NCBI RefSeq assembly: GCF_000321225.1
Contig: NW_004451402.1
Span: forward strand, 406,771-470,770
Origin: Odobenus rosmarus divergens
Taxonomy: Eukaryota > Chordata > Mammalia > Carnivora > Odobenidae
Direction: 5' to 3'
DNA: 64,000 nt
The position numbers and the translations under genes are program-made. The notes beneath the pieces were generated by a model. That model did not search any database and was not told where the DNA came from. It saw only the letters and a program-made list of their open reading frames with translations. Shown here piece after piece: positions 21,909 through 33,319 of this stretch (its first letter is position 1; every line of letters begins with the position of its first letter).

Positions 21909-22949
21909 GGAGTCCAGGAATGACAGCACTAACATTTCTCTTTGAGATGAAACTTCACTCTAGCCAGTTATGCCATTAGATGATGATCCTGGGCATTTGC
22001 CATCCAACTTTTACTGTAAAAGCAGACTTCCACAGAAAACATCAAAATCGGTCTCTCCAAAGTGCCTAATTTCAATTTTAATTGTACATCAATCTCCCAG
22101 GAAGCTCTCTTGTTTTATTGTAGTTTACTGAAGTGGGTTTCAAGCAGTATACATATCACCAATCTGCTAGAAGCAATGGTTAATAACATTTACTCTTTCA
22201 TTTTCTTGCACATCAGATTGCAATGGCTCTCAGCCTCTAGTCTCTGTGGGCTTGAACTGCTTGTTCCTGTTGGAAACCACCAAAGTTAGGATTATTTGCA
22301 AAATGATAACTTTCTTTTGGGTGGGTGGGAGGAATCAAAAGATTAAAGTTCTAGAACATTTAAATAGCTTCCCCCTCTTTGTCAGAACATATGGCAGCAT
22401 GTTATGGGCTGTTATTATGTTTGAGGACATGCCGGCAAGGCCATCCCTTTGCTGAGAGGGCTGGCCGAGAATGAGGCCGGCGGAGGACATAGCTGGGTGT
22501 TTTCACCCTGCGTCTGATGCATTCATCAGCCCAGACCCGAGGCTTGTCTGGACCCCGGAGGGTTGCCAGAAAACACTTTTTACTGTTATTTTGAAACATC
22601 AGCTGGCACTTGGGCGCCTGACATGCCATTTTCTCTTTGTCAGAGGGAGACTGTTCCCCTGGGGATGGATTGCACATGCCAGAACCCCTGCCCCAGCTTA
22701 CTGGGCTGAAAGACTTAGGAAATAGGAAATGAGAGAGGAGGGAAGAGAAAGACAGCAATGGATCCCAAGTTCAGCTGTGTACACCTCTCGTTTCCTCTGT
22801 CATAATAAAGCCAGACTTACTCCCTGCCATTTGAGATCCCAGTATGAAAGGAAAAGAAGAGCAGGTCCTGTCCCTTCCCTGACTCACATGGCACCTTGCT
22901 GTGACTCTGGCCCCATCAGGTCAAATGGTGGTTGTCGTTGAACTATGAC
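21909..22949. other. Unique sequence, no gene seen
   Basis: ORFs 22402-22758 (minus) and 22471-22725 (plus) overlap and lack recognisable domains. No repeat identified. Confidence 0.5.
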
Positions 22950-23355
22950 CATTGCCTCTCTGCGGCCAGGCATTTTGTGGGTCTGTGTGGCATTTCTGCC
23001 TCACCCTGGATCCTCATCACACCAGACTGCCATCCCTCTGGCACCATGCCTATGCTTCCCACCTGGAATGCCCTGGTTGACACTCCCTTTGTTGGAATCT
23101 GAACATCTGTAAAGTTCAGATCCAATGTCACCTCACTATGGATTTTGCCCCCAAATGCCGTAAAAATTCATTTCTCCCTCTTCTGTGTCTCTGGACCACT
23201 TCCCGCGTACCACTTCTCATCCCAGGGGATCCATGTGAACTTGTTTTCCTTCCCATCTTCAGCGCCTTTTGGGAGGACCCCATAGCCTAACTTTGTTCCC
23301 ATCTTTAGCACCAAGCACCCTGCCTGGGGTGAGTCATCATTAAAGGTTAGCCATT
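22950..23355 (+). mobile_element. L2 3' region, plus
   Basis: acctggaatgccctggttga, gttcagatccaatgtcacct cac and agcaccaagcaccctgcctg follow the L2 3' order (CTGGAATGCTCTTCC ... CAAATGTCACCTCC ... CAGCACCTAGCACAGTGCCTGG). Diverged, inactive LINE remnant. Confidence 0.65.
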
Positions 23356-24000
23356 CCTCCTTACTCCAGAATGGTCTGTTTTCTTAACTAGCTAATTGTG
23401 AGCAGAATTGATTTTGTACTCCGGTTATTGATACAAATGGCAAAGGGCTTGTAATTACCCGTGAAATGTATGAGTTGAATCTGACATTTTCTGCCCCTGC
23501 TTTCCATTTCTCCCAAGCTAAGAATTTCAAGACAGGCTTGATACAAAGGTTTGTTCTGGGTGGGCCATCTCAAATGTCGTACAGCAAGTTGTTGGGTCTT
23601 GGTGGGCCTCCTGGGCTACCGTGCAGACAAGCCCCCCCCATGCCCTTTCCCACTCACTAATTACAACTAAAAGCCCTGGGCAACCCACGAAAACAACTAT
23701 TTAGCAATTTGAAAAGTAAACAGGAGCAGGTAGATAGTAGAGAAGAGACAAACTTGGAGAAATAACGCCACACAAGAGGGAGTCCCCATCATGGAATGCG
23801 GAAAGCTTTAATAGAAACTCCATCTTTATTGTCAGAGGAACTAGGAAAAGGGGCCCTGCAGACGAAAAAGGGTGCAGATCATCCCAGAGGTAGAAACCAA
23901 GGCAGAAGCTCCCCTAATTATATGTATACAGCCACACACGTTTCAGCCTAACCCCCGAGCCACCTGTGCCAAGGACAGACCCAAAACAGCCTAATGGGTG
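23356..24000. other. Unique spacer, no gene seen
   Basis: No repeat or coding signature was recognised. Confidence 0.5.
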
Positions 24001-24110
24001 GACTCGTTTCCCGGGGCTGCTGTAAAAATCACCACAAACCTGGTGACCTAAACCAACAGAAATGTGTGTTCTGTCACAGTTCTGGAAGCCAGTAGTCTGA
24101 GGTCAGTTTT
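24001..24110 (-). mobile_element. MLT1-type LTR fragment, minus
   Basis: cccggggctgctgtaaaaat caccacaaac and cacagttctggaagccagta gtctgaggtcag correspond to the first 110 bases of a reversed MLT1 LTR. The rest was lost or displaced by the adjoining L1. Confidence 0.7.
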
Positions 24111-24124
24111 ACTTTTTGTTAATT

Positions 24125-24904
24125 AGAATTCATCAAACTTAATTTTTTTTTTCCCCAAAGATACCATAAGAATGTGAAAGAGCACGCTTCAGACCAGGAG
24201 GATTTATATAGAGAATACATTAAGGGGCACCTGGGTGGCTCAGTCAGTTAAGCATCTGCCTTCGGCTCCAGTCATGATCCCAGGGTCCTAGGATCAAGCC
24301 CCACATCGGGGTCCCTGCTCAGTGGGGAGTCTGCTTGTCCTTCTCCCTCTGCCCCACCCCCCAACTCGTGCTCTCTCTCTCTCAAATAAATAAATAAATA
24401 CAATCTTTAAAAAAAGAATACATTAAGAACTTGTGTACAGCTCAATTACAAACAACCCATCGAAAAAGTGGGCAAAAGATTTGGACACTTACAAAAGATA
24501 CACAGATGTCTAGTAAGCACAGGAAGCTGTGCTCAATGTAATTTGTATCAGGGAAAGAAAAATGAAATGTATGACAAAATACCACTATGCACTCATTGGA
24601 TTGGCAACAGTTAAAAATATGGAGGCTGCCAAGTGTTGGTGGGGATGTGGAGCCACTGGAACTTTCATACACTGCTGGTGACAACATAAAATGATGCAGC
24701 CACTTTGGAAAACATATTGACAGTTTCTTTTAAGTTAAACATATGTCCACTCTATAACCCAGCCCTGCCTTTCCACTCGTTAAGTCTTTACTCAAGAGAA
24801 ACAAAAACATAGATTCCATAAGTGAATGTTCACAGCAGCTTTATTTCAAATAACCCAAACAGGAAACAACCCAAATATTCATCATAAGGGTAGATGAAAA
24901 TTAT
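24125..24904 (+). mobile_element. L1 ORF2 3'-part fragment, plus
   Basis: Reverse-transcriptase-region L1 sequence: attcatcaaacttaa, aaagataccataag, aacaacccatcgaaaaagtg ggcaaaagat, actttcatacactgctggtg and aacaacccaaatattcatc. Many stops and gaps show it is dead. A Can-SINE interrupts it at 24225-24414. It resumes at 25375 after about 470 bp of other sequence. Confidence 0.88.
24225..24414 (+). mobile_element. Can-SINE (SINEC), plus, inside L1
   Basis: It runs from gcacctgggtggctcagtca to CAAATAAATAAATAAATACAATC plus A-tail. A perfect 13-bp TSD, agaatacattaag, lies at 24212-24224 and 24415-24427. Confidence 0.96.
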
Positions 24905-25374
24905 TTTCTCCTTTTGCTAAAGGACAAAGAGACCATTTCCCTTTCTGTTCTTTTTAGAGTGTTTTCTTGGAGAGGTAGTGAATCTGAGTCCTTGCTCTGT
25001 TTGGAATAGAGGTAACGTGTCTCTAGAGAGTGAGCCCGGTCTCCAGTGCTGCAACGTAAAGGTATTTCTCTGGCCTGGCCCAAGCAGACAGCCCTCAGGA
25101 ATTAGCTCAAACCTCTCTCACAGGAAATGTGGCAACGGGCAGTGGTTTAGTCTCTGGAAGATAAGAGAAATGATTGTTTTTCTTTGCTGCATAAAATGTG
25201 TCAGATTTCCCCCAAACTTTGCAGTCACTTTTGGGCTGCCTTACATGCATATAAACTTATTAAAACTTACTCAATAATAGTGTGTTCTCTATTCTTCTGT
25301 TGGTATGGAGGGGTCTTTTTGGGGAGGTCTGATTGCTTTATATCCCCAACACCACTCACAGTTGAAATGGGTTC
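24905..25374. other. About 470 bp interrupting an L1, origin unknown
   Basis: L1 sequence stops near gggtagatgaa and resumes at attgttgtctattcatatga, which are adjacent in L1. The intervening DNA is not L1. Its right half (aacttattaaaacttactca ataatagtgtgttctc) has the look of an LTR R/U5 region, but I could not find clear TG...CA ends or a TSD. Confidence 0.6.
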
Positions 25375-25470
25375 ACAGATTGTTGTCTATTCATATGATC
25401 GAACACTGCTCAGCAATAGAAAAGAATGAATTATTGATTCATGCAACTACATGAATGAATTTCAAAACAA
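25375..25470 (+). mobile_element. L1 ORF2 fragment (continuation), plus
   Basis: actgctcagcaatagaaaag aatgaattattgattcatgc aactacatgaatgaatttc is the L1 segment that directly follows the fragment ending at 24904. Confidence 0.88.
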
Positions 25471-25779
25471 TTATGCTGGAATCCCAAAGTGAGCCAGGTC
25501 TCTCCTCCCTGTCCTCTGGGCTTTGATTTTGGCCTCAGTGTCTTGGTGTGTCCCAGGGCAGAGCTCTTGGACCAGGAAGAACCATACATTTCCCTCAGTT
25601 CTTTATCTTATCTTAGGACTATTTTTCACAGCCAAAGTAGAATTCATAACTGGGGGAGAGGAGAGGGACCTCAGTTTCATCATTTTAAACACATCAATAA
25701 AAACACACAGGGCTCTCACTCAACCAAGTGCCAGCAATTCTGTGAGCAGTTCCAACATCTGGATTTGCAAACAGTTGCT

Positions 25780-26120
25780 GTCCACAGATCTGCCTCCCAT
25801 CACCTGGGGGACTTTCTTAAAAATAACTTCTGGGGGCGCCTGGGTGGCTCAGTTGGTTAAGCAACTGCCTTTGGCTCAGGTCATGATCTCAGGGTCCTGG
25901 GATCAAGCCCCGCATTGGGATCCCTGCTCGGTGGGAAGCCTGCTTCTCCCTCTCTGTCTACCTGCTACTCCGCCTGCTTGTGCTCTCTCTGTGTCAAATA
26001 AACAAATAAAAACATCTTAAAAAAGAAAACCAAAAACTTCTGGCCACCTCTGGGAATTGTGATCTGAGGTGGCAGTGGGAATCTACATTTTTTTGAAAGC
26101 TCTTACATTATTCTAATATG
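25780..26120 (+). mobile_element. MER5A-like hAT-Charlie relic split by a SINE
   Basis: cccatcacctgggggacttt cttaaaaat before the SINE, and gtgatctgaggtggcagtgg gaatctacatttttttg plus ctaatatgcagcaaag after it, reproduce MER5A order (AATCACCTGGGGAGCTTTTAAAAA ... GAATCTGCATTTTTAACAAG ... GATGTGCAGCC). Confidence 0.75.
25834..26030 (+). mobile_element. Can-SINE (SINEC), plus, inside MER5A
   Basis: It runs from gggcgcctgggtggctcagt to CAAATAAACAAATAAAAAC plus A-tail. The TSD aaataacttctgg (25821-25833) matches ccaaaaacttctgg (26030-26043) with differences, so this copy is somewhat older. It creates the false 165-codon ORF at 25523-26020. Confidence 0.94.
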
Positions 26121-26374
26121 CAGCAAAGTAGGGTACCATGGCTCTGAGGGCTGGGTGGGTAACTTCATTGATCAGAAAACCCCATCTTTTTCTGCTTCTT
26201 CCCCCTTGGACTTCATCAGCTGGCTGACACCTGAGAAGCCACCCAAAGAAGCTTGCGGCAGCCTGCGGCACAAGTGCCAAAGGTCACTGGCATGCCCTTC
26301 CCCTTATCCTTGCACTTAGTTTTTATTTCTTTTCATTAAGTCTTTGAAGCCCATCAAAATGCAAAATCACTTAG

Positions 26375-26822
26375 GCAGATGTAGTGAATTCGAGATGGCC
26401 AAAAATCCTTTGCCATTCCTCCCATTGAGAGGTGAGGTCTATGTCCTCACTGCCTTGGATTTTGACCAAAGAAAATATGGCAGAAACTACGCTGTGCCAG
26501 TTTCTGGGATGAGGCCTTAAGAAATTGGCAGCTTTCACTTCTCGACTCTCAAACACTTGCTTTTGGAATCAGCTGCCATGCTGTGAGGAAGCCCAAGAAG
26601 CCCTGAGGAGAGGCCCAGGGGAAGAGGAGCCAAGGCTGGGCTCCCAGCCCATAGCAAGCACAGGAAGTGATCATCTAGCTCTGTGGACTCACTCCAGCCA
26701 GTGCCTCACAGATTAGAGCAAGCTGTCCCTGCCAGGCCCAGCCAGAGGGCAGATTCATGAGTGTAATAAAGGATTGCTGACTGCTATTGTTCTGGGGTTG
26801 TTTATTATGCAGAAATGGGTAC
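26375..26822 (+). mobile_element. MLT1-type MaLR LTR, plus
   Basis: gagaggtgaggtctatgtcc, accaaagaaaatatggcaga aac, gccatgctgtgaggaagccc aag and aataaaggattgctgactgc ... tttattatgcag follow MLT1 order, including the LTR polyadenylation signal AATAAA (26765-26770). Solo LTR, inactive. Confidence 0.78.
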
Positions 26823-26869
26823 TTGGAAGGAGAAGCACTCAAAGTGGTTGTTGAGTACAACCTCTCTGC

Positions 26870-26965
26870 TGCTAAGCACCTGTGTGACCGTGGACCAGTG
26901 GCTGATATTTACAAACCTCAATTTTCTGCATTGTAAATTGGACTAAACAATCAAGATGCTTAAGA
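26870..26965 (+). mobile_element. MIR fragment, plus
   Basis: gctaagcacctgtgtgaccg tgg, then aacctcaattttctgcattg taaattggac, match the MIR core in order. Confidence 0.6.
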
Positions 26966-27200
26966 TTTGAAAAGTTTGTGAGAGTTTATGACTTTTATTT
27001 TCATCTGAATGAAGAGTTGCTGAGTAGGTTTGAATAGGACGTGGAGAGAAGGACAAGACTTTCATTCTTTGGGGGAAATCTCCCCCGACGCTCCATCTCA
27101 CTGCCTTTGGGACAAGTGTGGGTCCTGGCTCTTACCCAGCATGCACCTTACTAGTGAATTTACTACAGTCTCATAAGATCGTCTCTGTTTATCTTCCTCT

Positions 27201-27300
27201 AGAGCAAGGCTCATGATTTATTCTACTTCATCTCTCTAAAGCCTAGTACCCAGCTTAGCAGGCAATAAGTACTTAATAAATATTTGCTGAATGAATAAAT
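27201..27300 (+). mobile_element. L2 3' terminus, plus
   Basis: taaagcctagtacccagctt agcaggcaataagtacttaa taaatatttgctgaatgaat aaat is the hallmark L2 3' end (CCTGGCACATAGTAGGTGCTCAATAAATATTTGTTGAATGAATG). Confidence 0.85.
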
Positions 27301-28650
27301 GGGTATAGTATAGATGGGTGGATGTTGAGAACAGATAGATGAAGTGCAAATCATTAAATAAGGAAAGAGCTAGAGATTCCAGCACAGTAGTTCTCAAGGA
27401 GAGCTAGTCAAATGGTGTCTAACAGCTCATCTGGGTTTTTGTTTTGATATTTAATAAACCTTAAAAAAGAGTATGAGATATTGACTCATTTACAGGCAGC
27501 ATGTGCTAAAAAGAAGTTGGGGCACAGTTTTCTAGCTACTTCACTTCTGTCTGAAGCTGGCCCATAATTGCTACCCCTGCCTGCCACTTAGACACCACAG
27601 TTACCTCCAGTAAGAATTTCAGGACATCTGGGAGAAAGCCTGGAGCAGTTCATCCCATTTACCAAACTGTCTTGAACTCTCCCAGGCAGACACTGTGGGG
27701 CTTGGCCTGGAAAATGTTTTATTCTTTTATTTAGTGTCATTGAGGGTATTGGAGGGGTTGTCCCCCTGGCCTCTAACCACAGGTAACCACATAATAAGGC
27801 TTTGGATTCAGGTGCTACTGTTGCCCCAGAAATGAAATTGGCTCTGACCATCCTAGAAAGAGCAGCCAGAAAGGCTCTCATTCGGTGTATCGAGGTCAAG
27901 TGCAGTTAATAGTTGGGGGACTTCCTGTCTTGTGAGTAAAAAGATGTAGCCACATCAAGTATAATTAAACAGATGCTGTTCAGAATTTATCCATAACACC
28001 AACATGTGGTTTATGTCCTACTGGGAATTTAACATTATTGCATTAAGAGAGAGGGTGAGTGCTTTTTGTCCCCCTTAAAATTTCTCACTTGCCTTTGAGA
28101 TGTACAGTCAGGAAGACCTGACTTTCAGAATAACTTCTGAGATGCCACTCTGCTCTCCTCTGTTTCTTTTCTTACACATTGAGGGATTCAAGATTTCAAG
28201 GCCACAGGGAGTTTGGCAGTTTCTTTCCAATTTGTCCAAGAAGTGTGTCTATTCTTCTCATACTTGGACTTGTATTTAAGACTTATTAAGGCTTTGGAAA
28301 CATCCCTTCCCTTCTGATTTCTGAGATGAATACATATTCTTTCTCTGTCTTTTATTCTAGATTTAAAGCATTTTAGACCATTGGGCTTAAAGTATTTTTC
28401 TTATGTCTGGGTTGAACATTCCCTTCTTCAAATTATGTTCTTCCTTCTTTGCTGAAAATTAACGCCAATCTGTTTATGTCAATTAAAAATACAAGTCCAT
28501 GTCTGTCCTAAAGGGGGAAAAAAAAAGGAACCCAGGTGAGCTAGAGGGACAGAGAAAGAAAAGGATAGTAAATGGGGATGTGTTAGTAAAATGATGAAAT
28601 CATAGTTGAGACACAGAGATTTAGGATTGAGTGAGACAAAACAAGGAATA
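27301..28650. other. Unique sequence, no gene seen
   Basis: The ORF at 27588-27899 (minus) has no recognisable domain. Pyrimidine-rich patches around 28100-28460. No repeat identified with confidence. Confidence 0.5.
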
Positions 28651-28915
28651 TGTATCAGTCAGGATGGGTGAGGTTACACTGTATAACAAACATCCCCCTG
28701 ATCTCAGGGCTTTCACACTATAAAGATTCATTTCCCGTGCATAGAATTCCCCTGTGGTGTGGGTAGGGTAACATTCTAGAGCAATCATTCCCTATGTCAC
28801 ATTTTATCAGACAACATAAGATCAAGGCCTAATTTCAACTGTGCGAGGATGTATGTCTTCCTGTGTGCTCAAAGCAGAGGGGAACTGGGTAACAGTGAAC
28901 AAAAGTAATGGCTGC
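28651..28915 (-). mobile_element. Probable ancient LTR/interspersed repeat
   Basis: gtatcagtcaggatgggtga ggttacactgtataacaaac atcc, then atctcagggctttcacacta taaagattcatttc, resemble a common mammalian repeat (TATGCTGCAGTAACAAAC ... AATCTCAGTGGCTTAACA...). I cannot name the family with confidence. Confidence 0.45.
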
Positions 28916-31569
28916 TGCAGAAGAGAAAGAGAGGGAGTCTTGAGAAGTGAAGATAGGCTGCAAACCAGAGTGGAGACCCATTCAGGGGCATTTTGGGGTG
29001 CAGAGTTGAGACTTCCGGGTATAAGGATTTGGGGGGACCTTTATGGGAGTCTAATAAATGCCAGCCTCGTTCCCACCCAACTGAGGCATGAGAGTCTTCT
29101 GAGGGTAAGCTGAAAGGTCACCTTCATTTCTGACAAGGCTGATTCTGAGGACCACCTTAGTGTGCCCATGTACTGAGCCCTTCCAGGAGACAGTATGCCC
29201 TGACTCTGGCAACATTGCGTGGAGAAGTGACAGAGCCAACCACTGAGCAGGAGAAGAAGTAGGGCTGCTCCACATGCTCACCCTTCTAGGCCATTCTTTT
29301 CCCACAGAGAGGAGCAGGTGTGGAAGTTACACTAATAGAGATTCCTCTAAATGAAGACACATCAGGGGAAAATGAGAAGCATTCCTTCTCCCCAACTGAG
29401 ACATGAAGGAAAAACTGCCCATTCTTATCAAGGCAGTTCTGCCTAAATGTTGGGCTATGCAGGGGCCTTGTTCCGTCAAGCATGGGGCCCCTGAGAGAGA
29501 CAAGGTGAGGGAGACGGAAGCAGATACAGAGAAGAACCCCGACAGAGGATAAAATACTCAAGAAAAGAAAAAGACCCAGAGACACTTTTGAGATAGGAAG
29601 AGGGAGAATAAAAAGGGACTCGATGAAAAGCAGAGAGGAAGGGAGGGTGAGAGAGACATCAGAGCTTCTAGGGGAACCAGGACAATAGATGCAAATAATC
29701 CTGTCCTGGCTGGGTTGGGAAGAATTCGGGGGGGGGTGCCCTAGAAGGCTGATTGAAGGTGCCTATAGTTTGCCTGCACACCTGGTTTGTCCTCTAAGAT
29801 TCTTCGCCTTGTAGTGCTCACTCTACTAAGCTTTCAGTATGATGTTGTAGGTGATCCATTGATCAGAGGATAATGCAGGGCCATCCCAAGATAGGCCTTG
29901 TAGGTTACCAGTAAGCCCTTCCTTGTTCCAGGGAGCCCAGCTCTGGGGGTGGGGAGTGGGCAGGGAAGGGGGCAGCAGCAGGCTCCCGGGGGTTCTGCCA
30001 TCACTTCATCCCTGGGCAACCTGTCTGTGAAGAGCAATTCTTTGTGTTTCTCTCCCATCCATTTTGACAACCATCTTTAGAAAGATGCTAAAATTTAGCC
30101 TGAATAAAGCAGAATCCATTTACAGCTGCACATTTTTAAGGGTTTTCATCTGCCTGTTTGTTTGCCAGCCCAAATCACATAGCAAACATTTGCATTGATT
30201 TTCCCATTTGATATTTTTCAAGTCAGAATGTTAAAAAACAGAGTGGGGGGGAGGATGGGGAATGGGAATGGCTTTCTCACAGGAGACACTGAGTTAAATT
30301 CCAGTTTCCAATGTTTGATATCAGTCAGCGTTATTGTCTCGTCTGTGTATATTCTTTTTGGCTTTTCACAAAAAGCACTTTCCAGGACTTAGACGATACA
30401 CGGATGTACATCATCTTGGTGAGGTTCCCAAGCTGAGACGTTTACATGATCATATATACACACCCCCATAGAGTGCTTGCCTTGAAATGCTTGCTCACAT
30501 TTGGCATTTAGAGAATATCTGAAGTAGTTTACTTCCTTTTTGGCCTTGACAGAACCCATAATGCATTTTCCCAAGCACTTTGCCCTTCGTTTTTAAAGTG
30601 ATCTATTTTCTCAGGGAAATGCAATCCGTATGTTTCTGACTCATTTACACTTAAGTCATCAGACTACTGTCTGGTAAAGGCTATTGGTCTTCAAGGCGCC
30701 CGAGGAGACTGTCACAGAGACTTACAGGGTATGGGATACACAGTGGCTATCCCCTCCTGAGTCAGATCAACCCTCCTCCCCTCAGTGTTTCAACCCAGAA
30801 CCAAATTGACTTGAGCCAACTTAAATGTGTCTTTCCTTTTCCAAAATTTGTGATTGATCTCTCTAACCTTCATAAGGACTTAATAAGAAAAACATGGGTT
30901 GATTTCCCACCTCCCACCTCTCCACTTCCCTTTTCCTTAGAAAGTGCTCAGTGTTACAAATAAATTTGGGCAGACAGATGACTTTAAGGAGTTGTGACTG
31001 CAGTCTGATTATAAATGTCCAGCCTGGTCTGGGGTTCAGCTGAAATTGGGCTTCTGCCATAGACAAGACTTTCCCTCCACTTGGGGAAGACTCATGTGCA
31101 TCATAAACAAAGAATAAACAAAACTTGGATTAAATAGAAGCCAACCTTTCACTGGGAACACAGCCAACTCTTACACGTATTTCCCAACCTGCTTTGATAA
31201 GTAAAAGGCAAACCCTAGTAAAGTGTTCTGATATCAGAGATTTATTTAAAACAATCGACTAACTTGGAGGGGTTGATGCCCATCCCTGGGTCTGCACGAC
31301 CTCCCACATCTGCATCTAAGTGCTGAACAACGAGAAGCCTTCGCTCTCAGAATGATTGCCCAGGGCACAGCCAGATCCTTAATCATCACAGAAAAATTCA
31401 ATTGTGTTCAGTTCTGTGGCAGGAAAATAAGTGCATGCATGTGTTTTAGAAACATCTTCCACATGGAGGATGGAAACAACTAGAATTTTCTGGTTAAAAC
31501 AAACTTAACCTCCCAAATTCAAGTAACCGTAACATACCACTGCCTCCAATATTAAAATAAAAATGATGA
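28916..31569. other. Unique sequence, no gene seen
   Basis: About 2.7 kb without a recognised repeat. Short G-runs occur at 29730 and 30245. The ORFs (28841-29585, 29834-30070) are short and lack domains. Confidence 0.5.
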
Positions 31570-31775
31570 TAAAAGTCACCATTTATTGATTGCTTGTTAT
31601 TAGCTAGGAACTCTATGTGCATGATTTTTCAGCCTCAGGGTCTAATCTCTTTCAAGAGTTGACGTCACCTCCATTGTATCGATGAGGGAACTGAAGCTCA
31701 GTCGGCACCAGGTGGTGCCAACTAGTGATGATCCAGAGCTCGAGCTCTTTCCCTGAGACCACGCTATTTCTCCCA
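31570..31775 (-). mobile_element. MIR, minus
   Basis: tcaccatttattgattgctt gttattagctaggaactcta tgtgcatg, then atcgatgagggaactgaagc tcag, is the reversed MIR 3' half and core (TTTATTGAGCACCTAC ... GATGAGGAAACTGAGGCTCAG). Confidence 0.7.
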
Positions 31776-33066
31776 AGATGTTTTTATAGATACTTGAGTT
31801 TCTTCATTCTGTTGGAATGGACATTCTGCTTCTGTTGGAAAAGTTTTCTTCCAAGGTAGCCATATTTCAGCCTTCCTCCCCAGGATAACCTAGGATTAAA
31901 CCAGGTACCATCCCAAGAATCAAGGCTGGACTCTTTTTTTTTTTGGTAGATGCAAGGAGAAATCATGGAACAGTAGCTACCACATTTGGAGGAGTTTGGA
32001 ATTTCCCTAATACTTTCTTGAAAAATGATTTTGGAGAGGCAAGTGTAGGGTCAGGAAGCACGGTTGCCTAATTCTTGGGGCTGGGTGTGTGAAGGATGAC
32101 AGGCACACCTGGCCGCTAGAGGAGGCCACTGGGTTTTACAGGCAGCCTCCAGCCTAACATTCTTTTGTCCATCCATGGAAGGGAAATAACCATGCCCATT
32201 TCCCTGGGCTGCCCTAGGGGGTAAATGAGAGAGCATGTGAAATGCCTTATCGCAGTGTCTGCTCATCACCATGGGCCCCATGTTGGGTAAATCAGAATCT
32301 GAAAACAGTTTATGTTTGACCAAGGAAATGTTTTCCTCATCATGAAATGGCCACTTTGGTTTTCTAGTATGGCAATCAAAACTCTAATCAAGGCTGGTCT
32401 GTGGACAGGCTTCTGGAAAAGATCATTTTTTTCTTCCTTTTGTTTTTCTGAGCTTGATTGATAGCAATGATAGAATTATACTGGATTGAAACACATCCCC
32501 CTGCACATGGCCTGAAACTGGTCTGCAAAATCAAGCTGACCATACAGCTAGATGATGGTTCTTAGCCTTCCTGACACTGGTCATTCCAGAAACTCTGGAG
32601 ACAAGTCTTGTCCATCCTGCTTCAAGGCCTGTTAGAGAAACAGATGTTCAGATCCATGAGCTCCAAAATGCAGACTAAAAGAAAGTTTTTCTGAACATTT
32701 TTCAGACCCCTAAAATGTGTGTGCATTTTGAAAGAAGGCAAAGAGCTGGTTCTAAGCTTGGCTAAACTGAGGGAAACAATTAGGGTTACTTATCAGCCTA
32801 ATTATTTACCAGTAGTAAAAAACATCAAAGAAAAATTCATGTCCAGTATAAAGTGCCTGGAGATGGCTAGGTAAGTTCTGATTTTTGTATTCACATTTTG
32901 AAGGCCTCTCTTCCTCAACACAGCACAATGCCCGAGAACTCTGCACATTCTGTTTCCTGTGTATGAGTGGCAGGTTCTGCTGGCTGCTTACGGTTGGATG
33001 CAGGCAACAAGGAGGGAAAGTTGAAATATCAGCTGGATTTTTGACATTCTGTCCTAACTGGGAGAG
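31776..33066. other. Unique sequence, no gene seen
   Basis: No repeat family recognised. At 32111-32127 the sequence ccgctagaggaggccac is CTCF-like but has one extra base compared with the core, so it is not called. Confidence 0.5.
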
Positions 33067-33077
33067 GCTGAGTCAGC
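33067..33077. promoter_or_regulatory. MARE/AP-1-like palindrome GCTGAGTCAGC
   Basis: An 11-bp match to the Maf recognition element core (TGCTGAGTCAGCA), lying four bases upstream of a GT/GA microsatellite. Binding is inferred; such motifs occur by chance in large genomes. Confidence 0.3.
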
Positions 33078-33079
33078 TG

Positions 33080-33081
<2 letters not shown>

Positions 33082-33126
<45 letters not shown>

Positions 33127-33189
33127 AGAGAGAGAACGAGCGAGACAGAGTGAGAGAGAGAGAGAGACAGAGACAGAGAGAAGAGACTG
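33082..33189. repeat. (GT)n followed by (GA)n composite microsatellite
   Basis: Roughly 43 bases of GT repeat (33082-33124) pass directly into a GA-rich run with CGAG/ACAG interruptions (33125-33189). GT is Z-DNA-prone and GA triplex-prone. It produces the false CVCV and His/Thr ORFs here. Confidence 0.97.
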
Positions 33190-33268
33190 ATTCTGTCATC
33201 CCCAAACATCCCTGCCCATACATGCTTGAGCACATGTCTCAGAGCCAACTTGTGGCTTCCACTACCCT

Positions 33269-33319
33269 ACAGTTTTTCAGATGAGACCAGGTGACAGTTT
33301 TTCAGATGAGACCCAGATG
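33269..33319. repeat. 25-bp tandem duplication
   Basis: acagtttttcagatgagacc(aggtg) at 33269-33293 is followed immediately by acagtttttcagatgagacc(cagatg) at 33294-33319. Two nearly identical head-to-tail copies suggest replication slippage. Confidence 0.9.

Noticed and set aside
25523..26020. 165-codon plus ORF
   Set aside because: Its second half is the translated head of a Can-SINE (GAWVAQLVKQLPLAQVMISGSW type peptide).
32111..32127. CTCF-like ccgctagaggaggccac
   Set aside because: One extra base compared with the core spacing; a weaker match than the site at 34765.
33029..33284. Histidine/threonine- and cysteine/valine-rich ORFs
   Set aside because: Produced by the GT/GA microsatellite.
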